Shown here: in pieces, positions 1 to 9,373 of the stretch
Layout of the letters: each line of letters begins with the position of its first letter
How positions within the stretch are numbered: position 1 is the stretch's first letter
Source of the DNA: an uncultured Tenacibaculum sp.
GTDB taxonomy: Bacteria > Bacteroidota > Bacteroidia > Flavobacteriales > Flavobacteriaceae
Reading direction: 5' to 3'
DNA: 64,000 nucleotides
Assembly (NCBI RefSeq): GCF_947494125.1
Contig: NZ_CANLTU010000002.1
Location: 558,001-622,000 of the forward strand
Translations under genes and position numbers: made by a program
Notes under the pieces: model-generated
Told to the model about the DNA's origin: nothing
What the model saw: the letters and a program-made list of their open reading frames with translations, nothing else
The model's database searches: none

Positions 1-2
1 TG

Positions 3-1199
3 TTTACAGGAGTATCAATAATGCAATTAGAAGAACGTGGGAGGTTGAATATTAATGATCCTGTGATTACACATCTTAAAGACTTTCCTTTAGGTAATAA
101 GATTACTATATATCATTTATTATCGCATACTTCGGGAGTAGGCAGCTATATGAGAGACCTTAATTATAGGTCGGATAGACATAGATATAAAGAGATTGAT
201 GATTTATTGCCAATAATTTATCAGCAAAAACTACAATTTAAAACACCTGGAGAAAAATTTTCATATTCAAATTCAGGAATGATCATATTAGGTGCAATTA
301 TTGAAAAAATAACAAAACAATCCTATTCAAATTATATAAGTAAGAATATACTTGAGCCAACTAAAATGTATGATACAGCTATGAAATTTGGTGATGAGGT
401 TGTAGAAAACAGAGCTCTAGGGTATATGAAATCTATATCAGGAAAGTATCATAATAATAGTTTTAATAGCAGTTCACCTTATCCTGATGGAGGAATATTG
501 TCTACTGTTGGCGATATGCTAAAGTTTGATCAAGCTCTTTATGGTTCGACACTAATAAATGAAGCTTCAAAGAAAAAAATGTTTACCGCTTTAAAAGTTA
601 CTTATGGTTTAACATTTCAGGTTGAAGACAGACAAAATAACAAGGTTGTAGGACATAGTGGTGGGATGCCAGGGTTTTCATCATACTTCTCAAGATATTT
701 AAACGATAAATATACCATTATTGCACTTTCTAATTACGATATGATTTCTAGAAATATAGTGCATTATATTGAAGGAATTTTATACAATAAAGAGTACCCA
801 TTACCAAAAGAAAGATTACGCTTTTTTATATACAAAAACAAAGCTAAAATTAAAACTCTTAATACTTTTAACGATGTAATAAGTTATATTAAAAAGAATA
901 AATATTCACTTGGTCATCCACAGAGGTTAAATACGATTGCTTATGAGTTTATGAAGGAAAAAGAAATTGTATTTGCTATAAAGTTATTTAAAATGAATGT
1001 GCATTTATTTTCTGAAGATGCTAATGTTTATGATAGTTTGGGTGAAGCTTATGAAAAAAATAAACAATACGATTTAGCATTAGAAAATTATAAAAAGGCT
1101 GTTGAGGTGGCAAAAAAACATTCGCATAGGTCGTTAAATTCTTTTAATTCAACTTTAGAAAGATTTAAGAAAAAACAGCAATCACATAAAATCTTATAA
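3..1199 (+). CDS. Serine hydrolase of the beta-lactamase / class C PBP family, 5' end missing
   Basis: The reading frame is already open at base 3, and the residues before the first Met (FTGVSI) fit the helix that follows the SxxK nucleophile motif. The gene therefore starts outside the window and the catalytic Ser-Lys is not visible. Counting from the Met at base 21, a Tyr-Ser-Asn motif (Y82-N84) and a His-Ser-Gly motif (H212-G214) match the second and third active-site boxes of class C beta-lactamase-like hydrolases. The last ~60 residues look like a single TPR repeat, common in Bacteroidota members of this family. Substrate is unknown; probable peptidase or esterase in the periplasm. It ends 10 bp before the CPBP gene, so the two are probably cotranscribed. 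Confidence 0.85.
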   Translation, partial: FTGVSIMQLEERGRLNINDPVITHLKDFPLGNKITIYHLLSHTSGVGSYMRDLNYRSDRHRYKEIDDLLPIIYQQKLQFKTPGEKFSYSNSGMIILGAIIEKITKQSYSNYISKNILEPTKMYDTAMKFGDEVVENRALGYMKSISGKYHNNSFNSSSPYPDGGILSTVGDMLKFDQALYGSTLINEASKKKMFTALKVTYGLTFQVEDRQNNKVVGHSGGMPGFSSYFSRYLNDKYTIIALSNYDMISRNIVHYIEGILYNKEYPLPKERLRFFIYKNKAKIKTLNTFNDVISYIKKNKYSLGHPQRLNTIAYEFMKEKEIVFAIKLFKMNVHLFSEDANVYDSLGEAYEKNKQYDLALENYKKAVEVAKKHSHRSLNSFNSTLERFKKKQQSHKIL

Positions 1200-1209
1200 A
1201 AAGTAAAGC

Positions 1210-1890
1210 ATGAATAGTATTCTAAAACAAAATAATCAAATAAGTTATTTTTTTGATTTGGTTCTTTACATAGCTATAATGTTTTTAATTAGAGAAACGT
1301 ATATACCTAATTCTCATTATTTGGTAACAGGATTTTTATACTCAGGAACCACTTTAATAGTAGCTACTTGGCAAATGAGAAGGAGAGGAGTAACATGGAA
1401 ATCTATAGGATTAGAGAAACCAAAAAATATAAAAAAAACATTTCTAAGAGCAGGTATATTATTTGTATTAATAATTGCCATATTTCTTACAGTTAATATT
1501 ATTCAAGATTCGTTTTCTGTTATTAAAGAAAGTAGTGAAGCAGCAAAAGGAACAATTAGAGGAAAGTCACTTAGTAGTGGAGATTATGGGTATGTATTTT
1601 CAATCATTATTTTTATATGGATACAATCAGCTTTAGAAGAGCTTTTAGAGCGTGCTTTTTTAATAACTTGGTTAGAAAGGCTTTTTAAAAATATACCATT
1701 TAAAACCACTTTAGCTATTATTATTCAAGCATGTATTTGGGGTTTTAGACATTCTTATGATATTTCAGAACGGTCTATATCTGTTGCTCTTGTTGGAATT
1801 ATTATGGGAATTGCCTATGTGAAATTTGATAGGAATTTATGGCCTGTTATTATAGCTCATTGTGCCATGAATACGATGTCGTTAATATAA
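1210..1890 (+). CDS. CPBP-family intramembrane metalloprotease (Abi domain)
   Basis: A 226-residue membrane protein with several hydrophobic segments (about 15-30, 40-55, 80-100, 125-140, 165-178, 190-205). It carries the family motifs: EExxxR at E143-E144...R148, a Phe-Arg-His at 179-181, and HxxxN at H217-N221. These are the predicted zinc and catalytic residues of CAAX protease/bacteriocin-processing (CPBP) glutamic proteases. Members process or protect against peptides, or process prenylated proteins in eukaryotes; the substrate here is unknown. It follows the serine hydrolase with an 10-bp gap. Confidence 0.85.
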   Translation: MNSILKQNNQISYFFDLVLYIAIMFLIRETYIPNSHYLVTGFLYSGTTLIVATWQMRRRGVTWKSIGLEKPKNIKKTFLRAGILFVLIIAIFLTVNIIQDSFSVIKESSEAAKGTIRGKSLSSGDYGYVFSIIIFIWIQSALEELLERAFLITWLERLFKNIPFKTTLAIIIQACIWGFRHSYDISERSISVALVGIIMGIAYVKFDRNLWPVIIAHCAMNTMSLI

Positions 1891-2035
1891 ATTAATAGAT
1901 ATCTTTCTGTGGATGTTTTAACTCCAAAAGTTTACATTGTCGTTTATATGATTAAGCTAAAGAAAAATATATTACATTTTGATATTTGTACTGGGATTAT
2001 AACAACAAATAATTGAAAAAAGAGAATTAACTATT

Positions 2036-2731
2036 TTATGATTTTGCAAAAACTTCTAACTTTTTTAGTACAATAACTTTATACATAGCACTTACCGGAA
2101 CTTTATTATTTTCAATTAATAAATAAGTTCTGGTTGCTTTTGTAACTCTTTCTAGATTAGAAATATAAGATTTATGTGTGCGTTGGAAATTCTCAGATAA
2201 TAACGTCGTAATATTAATAAGTGTTTCAGAAATAAGATACATTCTTGAATCTGTAAATATTTTTAAATAATTACCAAAACTCTGAATATATAAAATTGAA
2301 GAAAATGGAATATTTACAGGCATTCCATCATACTTTATTTGAAGCTCTTTACTTTCATTACTAGCATTAGGTTGCGTTACTATTGTCGTAGAAACTTTGT
2401 TTATAGCCTTTAAAAAGCGTTCAATTTTTATGGGTTTTAATAAATAATCTATAACACCATAATTATAACTTTCTAACGCATATTCAGAATACGCAGTCGT
2501 TAAAATAACTTTTGGTGGATTTAACATTGAACGTAAGACTTCCATACCATTAAGCTCTGGCATTTCGATATCAAGAAAAATTAGATCAACTTTATGTTGT
2601 TGCATAAAATTGACAAACTCGAGAGGATTCCCCGTACTTATTACCAATTCGAAGTTGTTAATTTTAGAACAATATTCTTCTAACACTTTACGTGCAAGTA
2701 ATTCATCATCTACAATACCAATTTTAATCAT
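2036..2731 (-). CDS. LytTR-family response regulator
   Basis: 231 residues. The N-terminal receiver domain (about 1-120) has acidic residues D8/D9 and phospho-acceptor D54 in LDIEMP. The C-terminal LytTR DNA-binding domain spans about 130-228. Its start codon overlaps the stop of the upstream histidine kinase as ATGA, so the two are translationally coupled. LytTR regulators bind paired direct repeats upstream of targets. The nearest candidate target is the divergently transcribed six-gene PD40 lipoprotein array, but that link is inferred only from position. Confidence 0.93.
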   Translation of the reverse strand: MIKIGIVDDELLARKVLEEYCSKINNFELVISTGNPLEFVNFMQQHKVDLIFLDIEMPELNGMEVLRSMLNPPKVILTTAYSEYALESYNYGVIDYLLKPIKIERFLKAINKVSTTIVTQPNASNESKELQIKYDGMPVNIPFSSILYIQSFGNYLKIFTDSRMYLISETLINITTLLSENFQRTHKSYISNLERVTKATRTYLLIENNKVPVSAMYKVIVLKKLEVFAKS

Positions 2732-3744
2732 GAATTATTATTTTTATATTGTTGTGTTAAGTCAATAGATAAGCTTACGTGAAATCTATTTGTCTTTTCA
2801 TCAATCTCTATTGAATGAGCATTTGGATACAATAAATTTAAACGTCTTTTCACATTATCAAGACCCAATCCTTTTCTTTCTGATACAGAAATTCTAGAAG
2901 GTTTTGAATTATCTACTATTAAATTAAGGCTAGCGTTTTTTATAGCTACAGAAATATCAATTGTACTCTGTTCATTAGTGCTTCGTGCGCCATGCTTTAT
3001 AGCATTTTCAACAAATGGAATGAGTAGCATTGGAGCAATTTTTAAGCTCTTCAAATCTCCGTTAATTAAAAAATCAATTGTACATCTGTTACTCAATCTT
3101 TTCTCTTCAAGCAATAAATAATTTTCTATAAATTCAAGCTCTTCTTTTAATAAAACAGCATCTTTTTTAGAGCTTTCTAACTGATATCTCATTAATTCAG
3201 AAAGTTGCATAACAAGATCGGGAGTTTCTGGTGATTGCTGCCTAGATAGGGCATAAATGCTATTTAATGAGTTAAATAAGAAATGTGGGTTTACTTGTTC
3301 TTTTAAATATTTAAGTTCAATCTCTTTTTGTAATTGCTCTTTTTCAATATTTTCTTTTTGGATGATTCTATTTCTTCTTAAAAAAAATGCAGCCATCCCG
3401 GTTCCTGTAGTATAAAACAAAAAGAAAAACATTTTAAAAGTATATTTATAATCTTTTCCAAATTCATAGCCTCCTATTGTTGCTGCTAGAAATATAGTTC
3501 CAATCAATAATAACCCAAACAAAAAATACCTCTTTTTATCTAAAACAAAAGGAATTAAAATAAAATGATTTACCCAGATAACACCCATTATATAAATTGC
3601 ATAGCTAAGGTTCCACTTCATAAACGAATAAGTGCTATCAAATTTATCTTTAGATATCCACATGCTTAAAGTTTCTAGTATGGCTACTAAAATAAAAGCC
3701 CCAATATTAAGGAGAATGGTATGCCTTAAAGATTTTTTAAACAT
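2728..3744 (-). CDS. LytS/YehU-type sensor histidine kinase
   Basis: 338 residues. Four predicted membrane segments lie in the first ~125 residues, followed by a short coiled coil and a His_kinase (PF06580) domain with phospho-acceptor H154 in PHFLFN. A HATPase region follows with the N box near PFVENAIKHG and a G box near GLGLDN. There is no separate periplasmic sensor domain, so the membrane segments probably sense the signal. It is paired with the LytTR regulator by a 4-bp overlap. Expected to act at the inner membrane. Confidence 0.93.
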   Translation of the reverse strand: MFKKSLRHTILLNIGAFILVAILETLSMWISKDKFDSTYSFMKWNLSYAIYIMGVIWVNHFILIPFVLDKKRYFLFGLLLIGTIFLAATIGGYEFGKDYKYTFKMFFFLFYTTGTGMAAFFLRRNRIIQKENIEKEQLQKEIELKYLKEQVNPHFLFNSLNSIYALSRQQSPETPDLVMQLSELMRYQLESSKKDAVLLKEELEFIENYLLLEEKRLSNRCTIDFLINGDLKSLKIAPMLLIPFVENAIKHGARSTNEQSTIDISVAIKNASLNLIVDNSKPSRISVSERKGLGLDNVKRRLNLLYPNAHSIEIDEKTNRFHVSLSIDLTQQYKNNNS

Positions 3745-3821
3745 ATTAATTTATTAAAGAAGTATAAAGATACTATCAATAATTATAAATTATATAAATT
3801 TTACATAAATGCTTTATATCG

Positions 3822-3842
3822 ATGATGAAATGATTTCGTCAT
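3822..3842. promoter_or_regulatory. Imperfect inverted repeat between the LytTR pair and the PD40 array
   Basis: Arms of 10 bp (ATGATGAAAT and ATTTCGTCAT) flank a single central base with one mismatch. The site lies 78 bp upstream of the histidine kinase and 81 bp upstream of the first PD40 lipoprotein gene. This is a candidate operator in the divergent promoter region. No clean -7 box was located nearby. Confidence 0.35.
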
Positions 3843-3922
3843 TATAATTATTGGTTTATCCTAAATTAAAATTTAGAAATACATAAATCTATAGTTTTAC
3901 TCATTTATGACAAATATCAACA

Positions 3923-4783
3923 ATGAATAACATTAAACATATATTTTTATGTCTTGTTTTGGTAATTATTGCAAATGCATGTAATACTAATAACAAAAAA
4001 GCAAAGACTTCATCAAATATTGAGGCTTCATATTTAGGACAAAAACCACCTGGCTTAACTCCTAAGGTTTTTGCTCCTAACATGTTTTCTAAAATTCATC
4101 GTGATGTTAGCGCTTTTTTATCTCCTGACTTAAAAGAATTTTATTTTACAAGAAGAAATACACATACTAAAAAATGGACATTGATGGTATATAAATACAT
4201 CAATAAAAAGTGGCAGGAATCTCTTGTCGGACCAAGAATTTGGCGTCCCATTTTTGCACCAGATGGTAAGATAATGCATTTAGGAAATAAATATATGGAA
4301 CGAACTGATAACGGTTGGTCTGATGTAAAAAGTTTAGGGCCTATGTTTGATCGAGAAGATTGGGGAATTATGCGATTGTCATCTTCTAGACTAGGAACTT
4401 ATGTTTTTGACGATTATAAGAATAATGATGTGATTCGTATATCAATAATTAAAAATGGTAAACGTCAAGAACCAACATTGCTTAATAAGAATATCAACTC
4501 GGGTAAATGGACAGCACATCCCTTTATAGCTCCAGATGAATCCTATTTAATCTTTGATAGTGAAAGAGAAGATGGTGTTGGAAAAAGTGATTTATATATC
4601 AGTTTTAAACAAAAAAACGGTTTATGGAGCAAAGCCATTAATATGGGAGATAAAATTAATACAAGCAACGCAGAAAGAGGAGGATATGTTTCCCCAGATG
4701 GAAAGTATTTTTTCTTTAATAGTAATTTGTCAATTCACTGGGTCGATGCTAAAATCATTGATAATCTTAGATTAAAGCAATAA
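3923..4783 (+). CDS. PD40 beta-propeller lipoprotein, paralogue 1 of 6
   Basis: 286 residues. An SPII signal peptide ends at lipobox ANAC (C20). A family signature follows (YLGQKPPGLTP...FAP), then several TolB/WD40-like PD40 blades of the form PDxxxxYFxS/R. The ending WVDAKIIDNLRLKQ places it in a subgroup with paralogues 5 and 6. Predicted to be a membrane-anchored periplasmic or surface beta-propeller; ligand unknown. It is the first gene of a six-gene same-strand array with small gaps or overlaps, so it is probably the operon leader. Other blade counts are possible because PD40 repeats are degenerate. Confidence 0.85.
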   Translation: MNNIKHIFLCLVLVIIANACNTNNKKAKTSSNIEASYLGQKPPGLTPKVFAPNMFSKIHRDVSAFLSPDLKEFYFTRRNTHTKKWTLMVYKYINKKWQESLVGPRIWRPIFAPDGKIMHLGNKYMERTDNGWSDVKSLGPMFDREDWGIMRLSSSRLGTYVFDDYKNNDVIRISIIKNGKRQEPTLLNKNINSGKWTAHPFIAPDESYLIFDSEREDGVGKSDLYISFKQKNGLWSKAINMGDKINTSNAERGGYVSPDGKYFFFNSNLSIHWVDAKIIDNLRLKQ

Positions 4784-4800
4784 GAAAAACATAATAGACA

Positions 4801-5733
4801 ATGAAAAATCATCATTTTTTACAACTAATAATTGTATTCATACTATTTCTAAGTGCTTGTAAATCTAATACACAGGTATTAAAGGACAATAGATTACCAA
4901 CTTTAGAGAGTCCTTATTTTGGACAAAAGCTACCTAGTTTAGTTCCTGAAATTTTTGCACCTGATATTATTTCTATTGCTGGGAGACATGAAATGGGGGT
5001 TTCGTTTTCTCCTGATTTAGATGAAATGTATTTTGCAGTTCAGAAAAAAACTGGCATGCCCGCTGAGATTTATTTTTCAAAATTCAAAAGTGAAAAATGG
5101 ACAGCACCTAAAATAGTAAATTTCACAAAAGGTAAAAAAGCGGGAGAAATGAAACCACAAGTGAGTTATGATGGAAAATATATCTATTTCACTGCGTATA
5201 ACACTGATTTTATGGACTCAAGCATTTGGTATGTAAAACGCCTGAACAATGGTTGGAGTGATGCAATAAAACTTGATTCACCTTTAAATGAGCATGAAGT
5301 GATGACTTCAACTTTTGCGAAGAACGGAGATCTATATTATACCAATATATCTAAAAGATTTAGAACCTACTATGCTCCTAATATAAATGGTAAATACCCT
5401 AAGTTTCAGGAAGCTGAAATTGAGTTTGGAGGTCACCCTTTTATTTCACCGTCTCAAGATTATTTAATTGTAGATGCTAGAAACAGAGAAGACAAAAATC
5501 AAAAAGCTGATCTTTATGTTTCTTTTAAAAAGAAAGATAGTTCATGGACAAAACCAATAAACCTTGGCATAACAGTAAATTCAACATTTGATGAAAGAAG
5601 TCCAAATGTCACTCCAGATGGCAAATATTTAATTTTTAGCCGACGTTCTAAAGACAAAACAATGAATCTTTATTGGGTGAGCACAGAAGTTATCAGCAAG
5701 TTAAAAACAGCATATTTTAAAAATAATAAATAA
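4801..5733 (+). CDS. PD40 beta-propeller lipoprotein, paralogue 2 of 6
   Basis: 310 residues. Signal peptide with lipobox LSAC (C20), then the array signature YFGQKLPSLVPEIFAP and blades such as SPDLDEMYFA, SYDGKYIYFTA and TPDGKYLIFSR. The C-terminus WVSTEVISKLKTAYFKNNK defines a second subgroup with paralogues 3 and 4. It starts 17 bp after paralogue 1, and its stop overlaps the next start as TAATG. Function unknown; probably a periplasmic or surface-anchored binding propeller. Confidence 0.85.
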   Translation: MKNHHFLQLIIVFILFLSACKSNTQVLKDNRLPTLESPYFGQKLPSLVPEIFAPDIISIAGRHEMGVSFSPDLDEMYFAVQKKTGMPAEIYFSKFKSEKWTAPKIVNFTKGKKAGEMKPQVSYDGKYIYFTAYNTDFMDSSIWYVKRLNNGWSDAIKLDSPLNEHEVMTSTFAKNGDLYYTNISKRFRTYYAPNINGKYPKFQEAEIEFGGHPFISPSQDYLIVDARNREDKNQKADLYVSFKKKDSSWTKPINLGITVNSTFDERSPNVTPDGKYLIFSRRSKDKTMNLYWVSTEVISKLKTAYFKNNK

Positions 5734-6659
5734 TGAAAAAAACGTATTTCTCTTTAATACTTGTATTCGCCTTGATTTTAAATGCGTGCAATACTAAAAA
5801 ACTAAACTTAAAAAACAACCATTTAAACCCATACCTTGGACAAACACCACTAGGTGTAACTGCTGAAATTTTTGCTCCAGGAGTTTTTTCAATAAACGGA
5901 AGATATGAACATTCTGTTTCGTTTTCTCCAGATCTGAATGAAATCTATTTTACAGCGAGTAAAAAAGACGAAGATCCAAGTATCTATTTTTCAAAACTAG
6001 AAGGTAAAAAATGGACAACACCAAAAAAAGCAAATTTCACAAAAGGTAAAAAAGTTGGTGAAATGCATTCATTTGTAAACTCTACAGGTAATCAAATTTA
6101 TTTTACAGCCCATGACGAATTTACGTTGCCTGAACATAAAGAATCTGTTAAAATCTGGGTTGTAAACCGTGTTGGTGATTCTTGGAGTGATGCTAAAGAA
6201 CTTGTTTCTCCTATAAATGAAGATTTCGTTTTTTATCCGAATCAAGCCAAAAATGGAGATTTGTATTATTTCAATATTTCGAAGCGAGGAACCTATTACG
6301 CACCAAATAAAAACGGTAAATTTCCTGAAGTACATAAGGTTGGAATCGGAGGAGTTCACGCTTTTATTTCACCTTCTCAAGATTATATAGTTGTCAATGC
6401 TAGAAACAGAGAAGACAGTGAAAGAAAAAGTGATATCTATGTCTATTTTAAAGAAAAAGATGGAACATGGTCAAAAGCTATAAACCTTGGCAGTGACGTA
6501 AATTCTAATTTTGCAGAAACATGCCCAAGCATTACTCCTGATGGTAAATATTTGTTTTTTGGTAGGTATAATGAAGAAGGTGCTATCTCAAACATTTATT
6601 GGGCAAGTACAGAGGTTATTAGTAAGTTAAAAAGGGCATATTTTAAAAATAATAAATAA
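5733..6659 (+). CDS. PD40 beta-propeller lipoprotein, paralogue 3 of 6
   Basis: 308 residues. Lipobox LNAC (C19), signature YLGQTPLGVTAEIFAP, then PD40 blades. It is a close duplicate of paralogue 4: a long stretch of the central and C-terminal halves is nearly identical at protein level and highly similar in DNA. This points to recent duplication or gene conversion. The start codon overlaps the previous stop (TAATG), and its own stop overlaps the next start in the same way, so translation is coupled along the array. Confidence 0.85.
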   Translation: MKKTYFSLILVFALILNACNTKKLNLKNNHLNPYLGQTPLGVTAEIFAPGVFSINGRYEHSVSFSPDLNEIYFTASKKDEDPSIYFSKLEGKKWTTPKKANFTKGKKVGEMHSFVNSTGNQIYFTAHDEFTLPEHKESVKIWVVNRVGDSWSDAKELVSPINEDFVFYPNQAKNGDLYYFNISKRGTYYAPNKNGKFPEVHKVGIGGVHAFISPSQDYIVVNARNREDSERKSDIYVYFKEKDGTWSKAINLGSDVNSNFAETCPSITPDGKYLFFGRYNEEGAISNIYWASTEVISKLKRAYFKNNK

Positions 6660-7597
6660 TGAAAAAAACACATCTTACTTTAACACTTGCATTTACACTA
6701 TTTTTAACTGCTTGTAATACAAAAAAACAAGATTCAAAAGACAGTGATTCTCTAGTTATAGAAAACCCTTATTTTGGAGAGAAACTACCAGGGCTAATTC
6801 CAAAAATTTTTGCTCCTGGAGTTATTTCAATAAATGGAAGGTATGAACACGGAATTTCGTTTTCTCCTAAATTAGATGAAGTCTATTTTTCAGCTAATAA
6901 AAAAGAAGAGGATGCTAGTATCTATTTTTCAAGAATAGAAGACAATAAATGGACAGCTCCTAAAAAAGCAAATTTCACCAAAGGTGAGAAAGCAGGGGAA
7001 ATGCATCCTTTTGTGAGTCATAAAGGTGATGAAATTTATTTTACGGCTCATGATGAGTTTACTTTACCTGAGCATAAAGAATCGAGTAAAACTTGGTATG
7101 CAAATCGTCTAAAGAATTCATGGAGTAAAGCAACACCGGTTGATTCACCTATAAATGATGATTTTGTTTTTTATCCGAATCAAGCAAAAAATGGAGATCT
7201 CTATTATTTCAATATATCAAAAAGAGGAACCTATTACGCACCTAATAAAAACGGTAAATTTCCTGAAGTACACAAGGTTGCTATCGGAGGTGTTCATGCT
7301 TTTATTTCTCCTTCACAAGATTATATAGTGGTAAATTCTAGAAACAGAGTAGATAAAGAAAGAAAAAGTGACATTTATGTCTATTTTAAAGAGAAAGATG
7401 GAACCTGGTCAGATGCAATAAACCTTGGCAGTGACGTAAATTCTAATTTTTCAGAAACATGCCCAAGTATTACTCCAGATGGTAAGTTTTTGTTTTTTGG
7501 TAGGTATGAAGAAGAAGGAGGAGAGTCAAATTTTTACTGGGTTAGCACAGAAGTAATCCATAAATTAAAAAAAGCTCATTTTAAAAATAATAAATAA
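6659..7597 (+). CDS. PD40 beta-propeller lipoprotein, paralogue 4 of 6
   Basis: 312 residues. Lipobox LTAC (C19), signature YFGEKLPGLIPKIFAP, PD40 blades, and the subgroup ending WVSTEVIHKLKKAHFKNNK. Nearly identical to paralogue 3 from about residue 165 onward. TAATG overlaps occur at both ends. Predicted lipid-anchored beta-propeller; ligand unknown. Confidence 0.85.
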   Translation: MKKTHLTLTLAFTLFLTACNTKKQDSKDSDSLVIENPYFGEKLPGLIPKIFAPGVISINGRYEHGISFSPKLDEVYFSANKKEEDASIYFSRIEDNKWTAPKKANFTKGEKAGEMHPFVSHKGDEIYFTAHDEFTLPEHKESSKTWYANRLKNSWSKATPVDSPINDDFVFYPNQAKNGDLYYFNISKRGTYYAPNKNGKFPEVHKVAIGGVHAFISPSQDYIVVNSRNRVDKERKSDIYVYFKEKDGTWSDAINLGSDVNSNFSETCPSITPDGKFLFFGRYEEEGGESNFYWVSTEVIHKLKKAHFKNNK

Positions 7598-8415
7598 TGA
7601 AAAAAGCATGCTTTATTATACTAGTTATATTTTTAAGTGCCTGTACTACAAAAAAACAAGAAACTTATCTTGGACAAAAACCACCAGGTTTAACTCCAGA
7701 ATTATTCGCCCCTGAAATTATTAAAACTGAATTTAGACAGGCAGCTGGTGTATTTACTCCAGATTTAAAGGAGTTTTATTTACGTAGAAGAGGAGGGAAG
7801 TATAAAAGTAATGCGTTGGTTGTTGTTAAATATGAAGACAACAAATGGACAGAATCACTTATAGAAACTAGAGCAGGAGAACCATTTATTTCACTTGATG
7901 GAAAAACAATGCATCTGGGAAAAAAATATCGAGAGCGAACAACTACTGGCTGGTCTGAAAAGAAAAGCCTTGGAGAACCTTTTGATAGTTTTCGTATTAT
8001 GCGACTAACTGCTGCAGCTAATGGTACCTATTATTTCGATGAAGCAAGTGAAACTGGTCCACTTCGGTATTCAAGACTTATAAATGGAAAATACGAAAAA
8101 CCAAAAACGTTAAATATTAAAGATATTGGAGATTGGAATGCGCATCCATTTATTGCCCCAGATGAATCTTATGTGATTTGGGATGATCAAAGAAGTGGAA
8201 ATGCAGACTTATACATCTCTTTTTGTCAGAAAGATGGAACTTGGGGACGCTCAATTAATTTAGGTGATACCATAAACACTGAATTCGCAGAAGCCTATGG
8301 AAGTGTAACTCCTGATGGTAAATACTTTTTCTTTCATAGGAGTTACGGAAATAATAAAGCAGATATCTATTGGGTTGATATTAAAATCATTGAAAATCTT
8401 AAGCATAAAAAGTAA
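7597..8415 (+). CDS. PD40 beta-propeller lipoprotein, paralogue 5 of 6
   Basis: 272 residues, the shortest member. Signal peptide ends at lipobox LSAC (C16), followed almost directly by YLGQKPPGLTPELFAP with no linker. Blades include TPDLKEFYLRR, APDESYVIWDD and TPDGKYFFFHR. The ending WVDIKIIENLKHKK puts it with paralogues 1 and 6. It overlaps paralogue 4 as TAATG; the next gene starts 20 bp downstream. Confidence 0.85.
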   Translation: MKKACFIILVIFLSACTTKKQETYLGQKPPGLTPELFAPEIIKTEFRQAAGVFTPDLKEFYLRRRGGKYKSNALVVVKYEDNKWTESLIETRAGEPFISLDGKTMHLGKKYRERTTTGWSEKKSLGEPFDSFRIMRLTAAANGTYYFDEASETGPLRYSRLINGKYEKPKTLNIKDIGDWNAHPFIAPDESYVIWDDQRSGNADLYISFCQKDGTWGRSINLGDTINTEFAEAYGSVTPDGKYFFFHRSYGNNKADIYWVDIKIIENLKHKK

Positions 8416-8435
8416 GTAATCATTACACTATAAAA

Positions 8436-9344
8436 ATGAACAAAACCTATATAACAATACTAATCGCAGGAATATTTTCTTTACAATCTTGTGATACTAA
8501 AAAGAAACAAACAAAAAGTAATGCTGTACCCGTTATAAAAACACCATATTTAGGACAAAAAGCACCTGGTTTAACACCAATTCCTTTTGCACCAGGATTA
8601 GTTTCTACAGATATCTATGAATATGATGGTGCATTTGCATCTAATATGAAAGCATTTTATTTTATTAGAAGAGGAGAAGAAAATGTAAAATCAACTTTTT
8701 ACGAATACAAGTATAATGAAGCAAATGGTACTTGGAAAAAATCGGTACTTGCTTCTCCATGGATTGGACGACCAGTAATTTCTCCGGATGGTACAACCAT
8801 GCATTTAGGTGATGGTTATCTAAAAAAAACAAACGCAGGATGGTCTGAAATACAAAAGAAGGAATTTCCTATTGTAAGTAATGATTCTATGTATATTATG
8901 AGGTTATCTGAGGCTGCTAACGGAACTTATTATTTTGATACTTATAAGAAGGGAGATTTAACATATCCAATTCGATATTCTAGATTAATTAATGGAAAAC
9001 ATGAAGAACCAAAGGCTTTACCAAAATCGATAAATACAGGAACTTACTTAAGTCACCCATTTATCGCTCCAGACGAATCGTATTTATTATGGGATGCTAA
9101 AAAAGAAAATGGATATGGAGATTCTGATATTTATATCAGTTTTAAACAGAAAGATGGTATGTGGGATAATGGAATTAATTTAGGAGATAAAATAAATACA
9201 GATGCTTGGGAAGCTTCACCTAGTATTACTCCAGATGGTAAATATTTGTTTTTTAGTAGAAATGTTGGCTCGGACAAATATGAGAATGTAGATATATTTT
9301 GGGTTGATGCTAAAATCATTAAAAACCTTAAGCTTAAACAATAA
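8436..9344 (+). CDS. PD40 beta-propeller lipoprotein, paralogue 6 of 6
   Basis: 302 residues. Lipobox LQSC (C19), signature YLGQKAPGLTPIPFAP, PD40 blades, and the subgroup ending WVDAKIIKNLKLKQ. It is the last gene of the array. The next gene is convergent on the minus strand, 29 bp away, and no clear terminator hairpin was found in that gap. Confidence 0.85.
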   Translation: MNKTYITILIAGIFSLQSCDTKKKQTKSNAVPVIKTPYLGQKAPGLTPIPFAPGLVSTDIYEYDGAFASNMKAFYFIRRGEENVKSTFYEYKYNEANGTWKKSVLASPWIGRPVISPDGTTMHLGDGYLKKTNAGWSEIQKKEFPIVSNDSMYIMRLSEAANGTYYFDTYKKGDLTYPIRYSRLINGKHEEPKALPKSINTGTYLSHPFIAPDESYLLWDAKKENGYGDSDIYISFKQKDGMWDNGINLGDKINTDAWEASPSITPDGKYLFFSRNVGSDKYENVDIFWVDAKIIKNLKLKQ

Positions 9345-9373
9345 TAAAAATAAAAAAGAGAAGCATGTAATCA

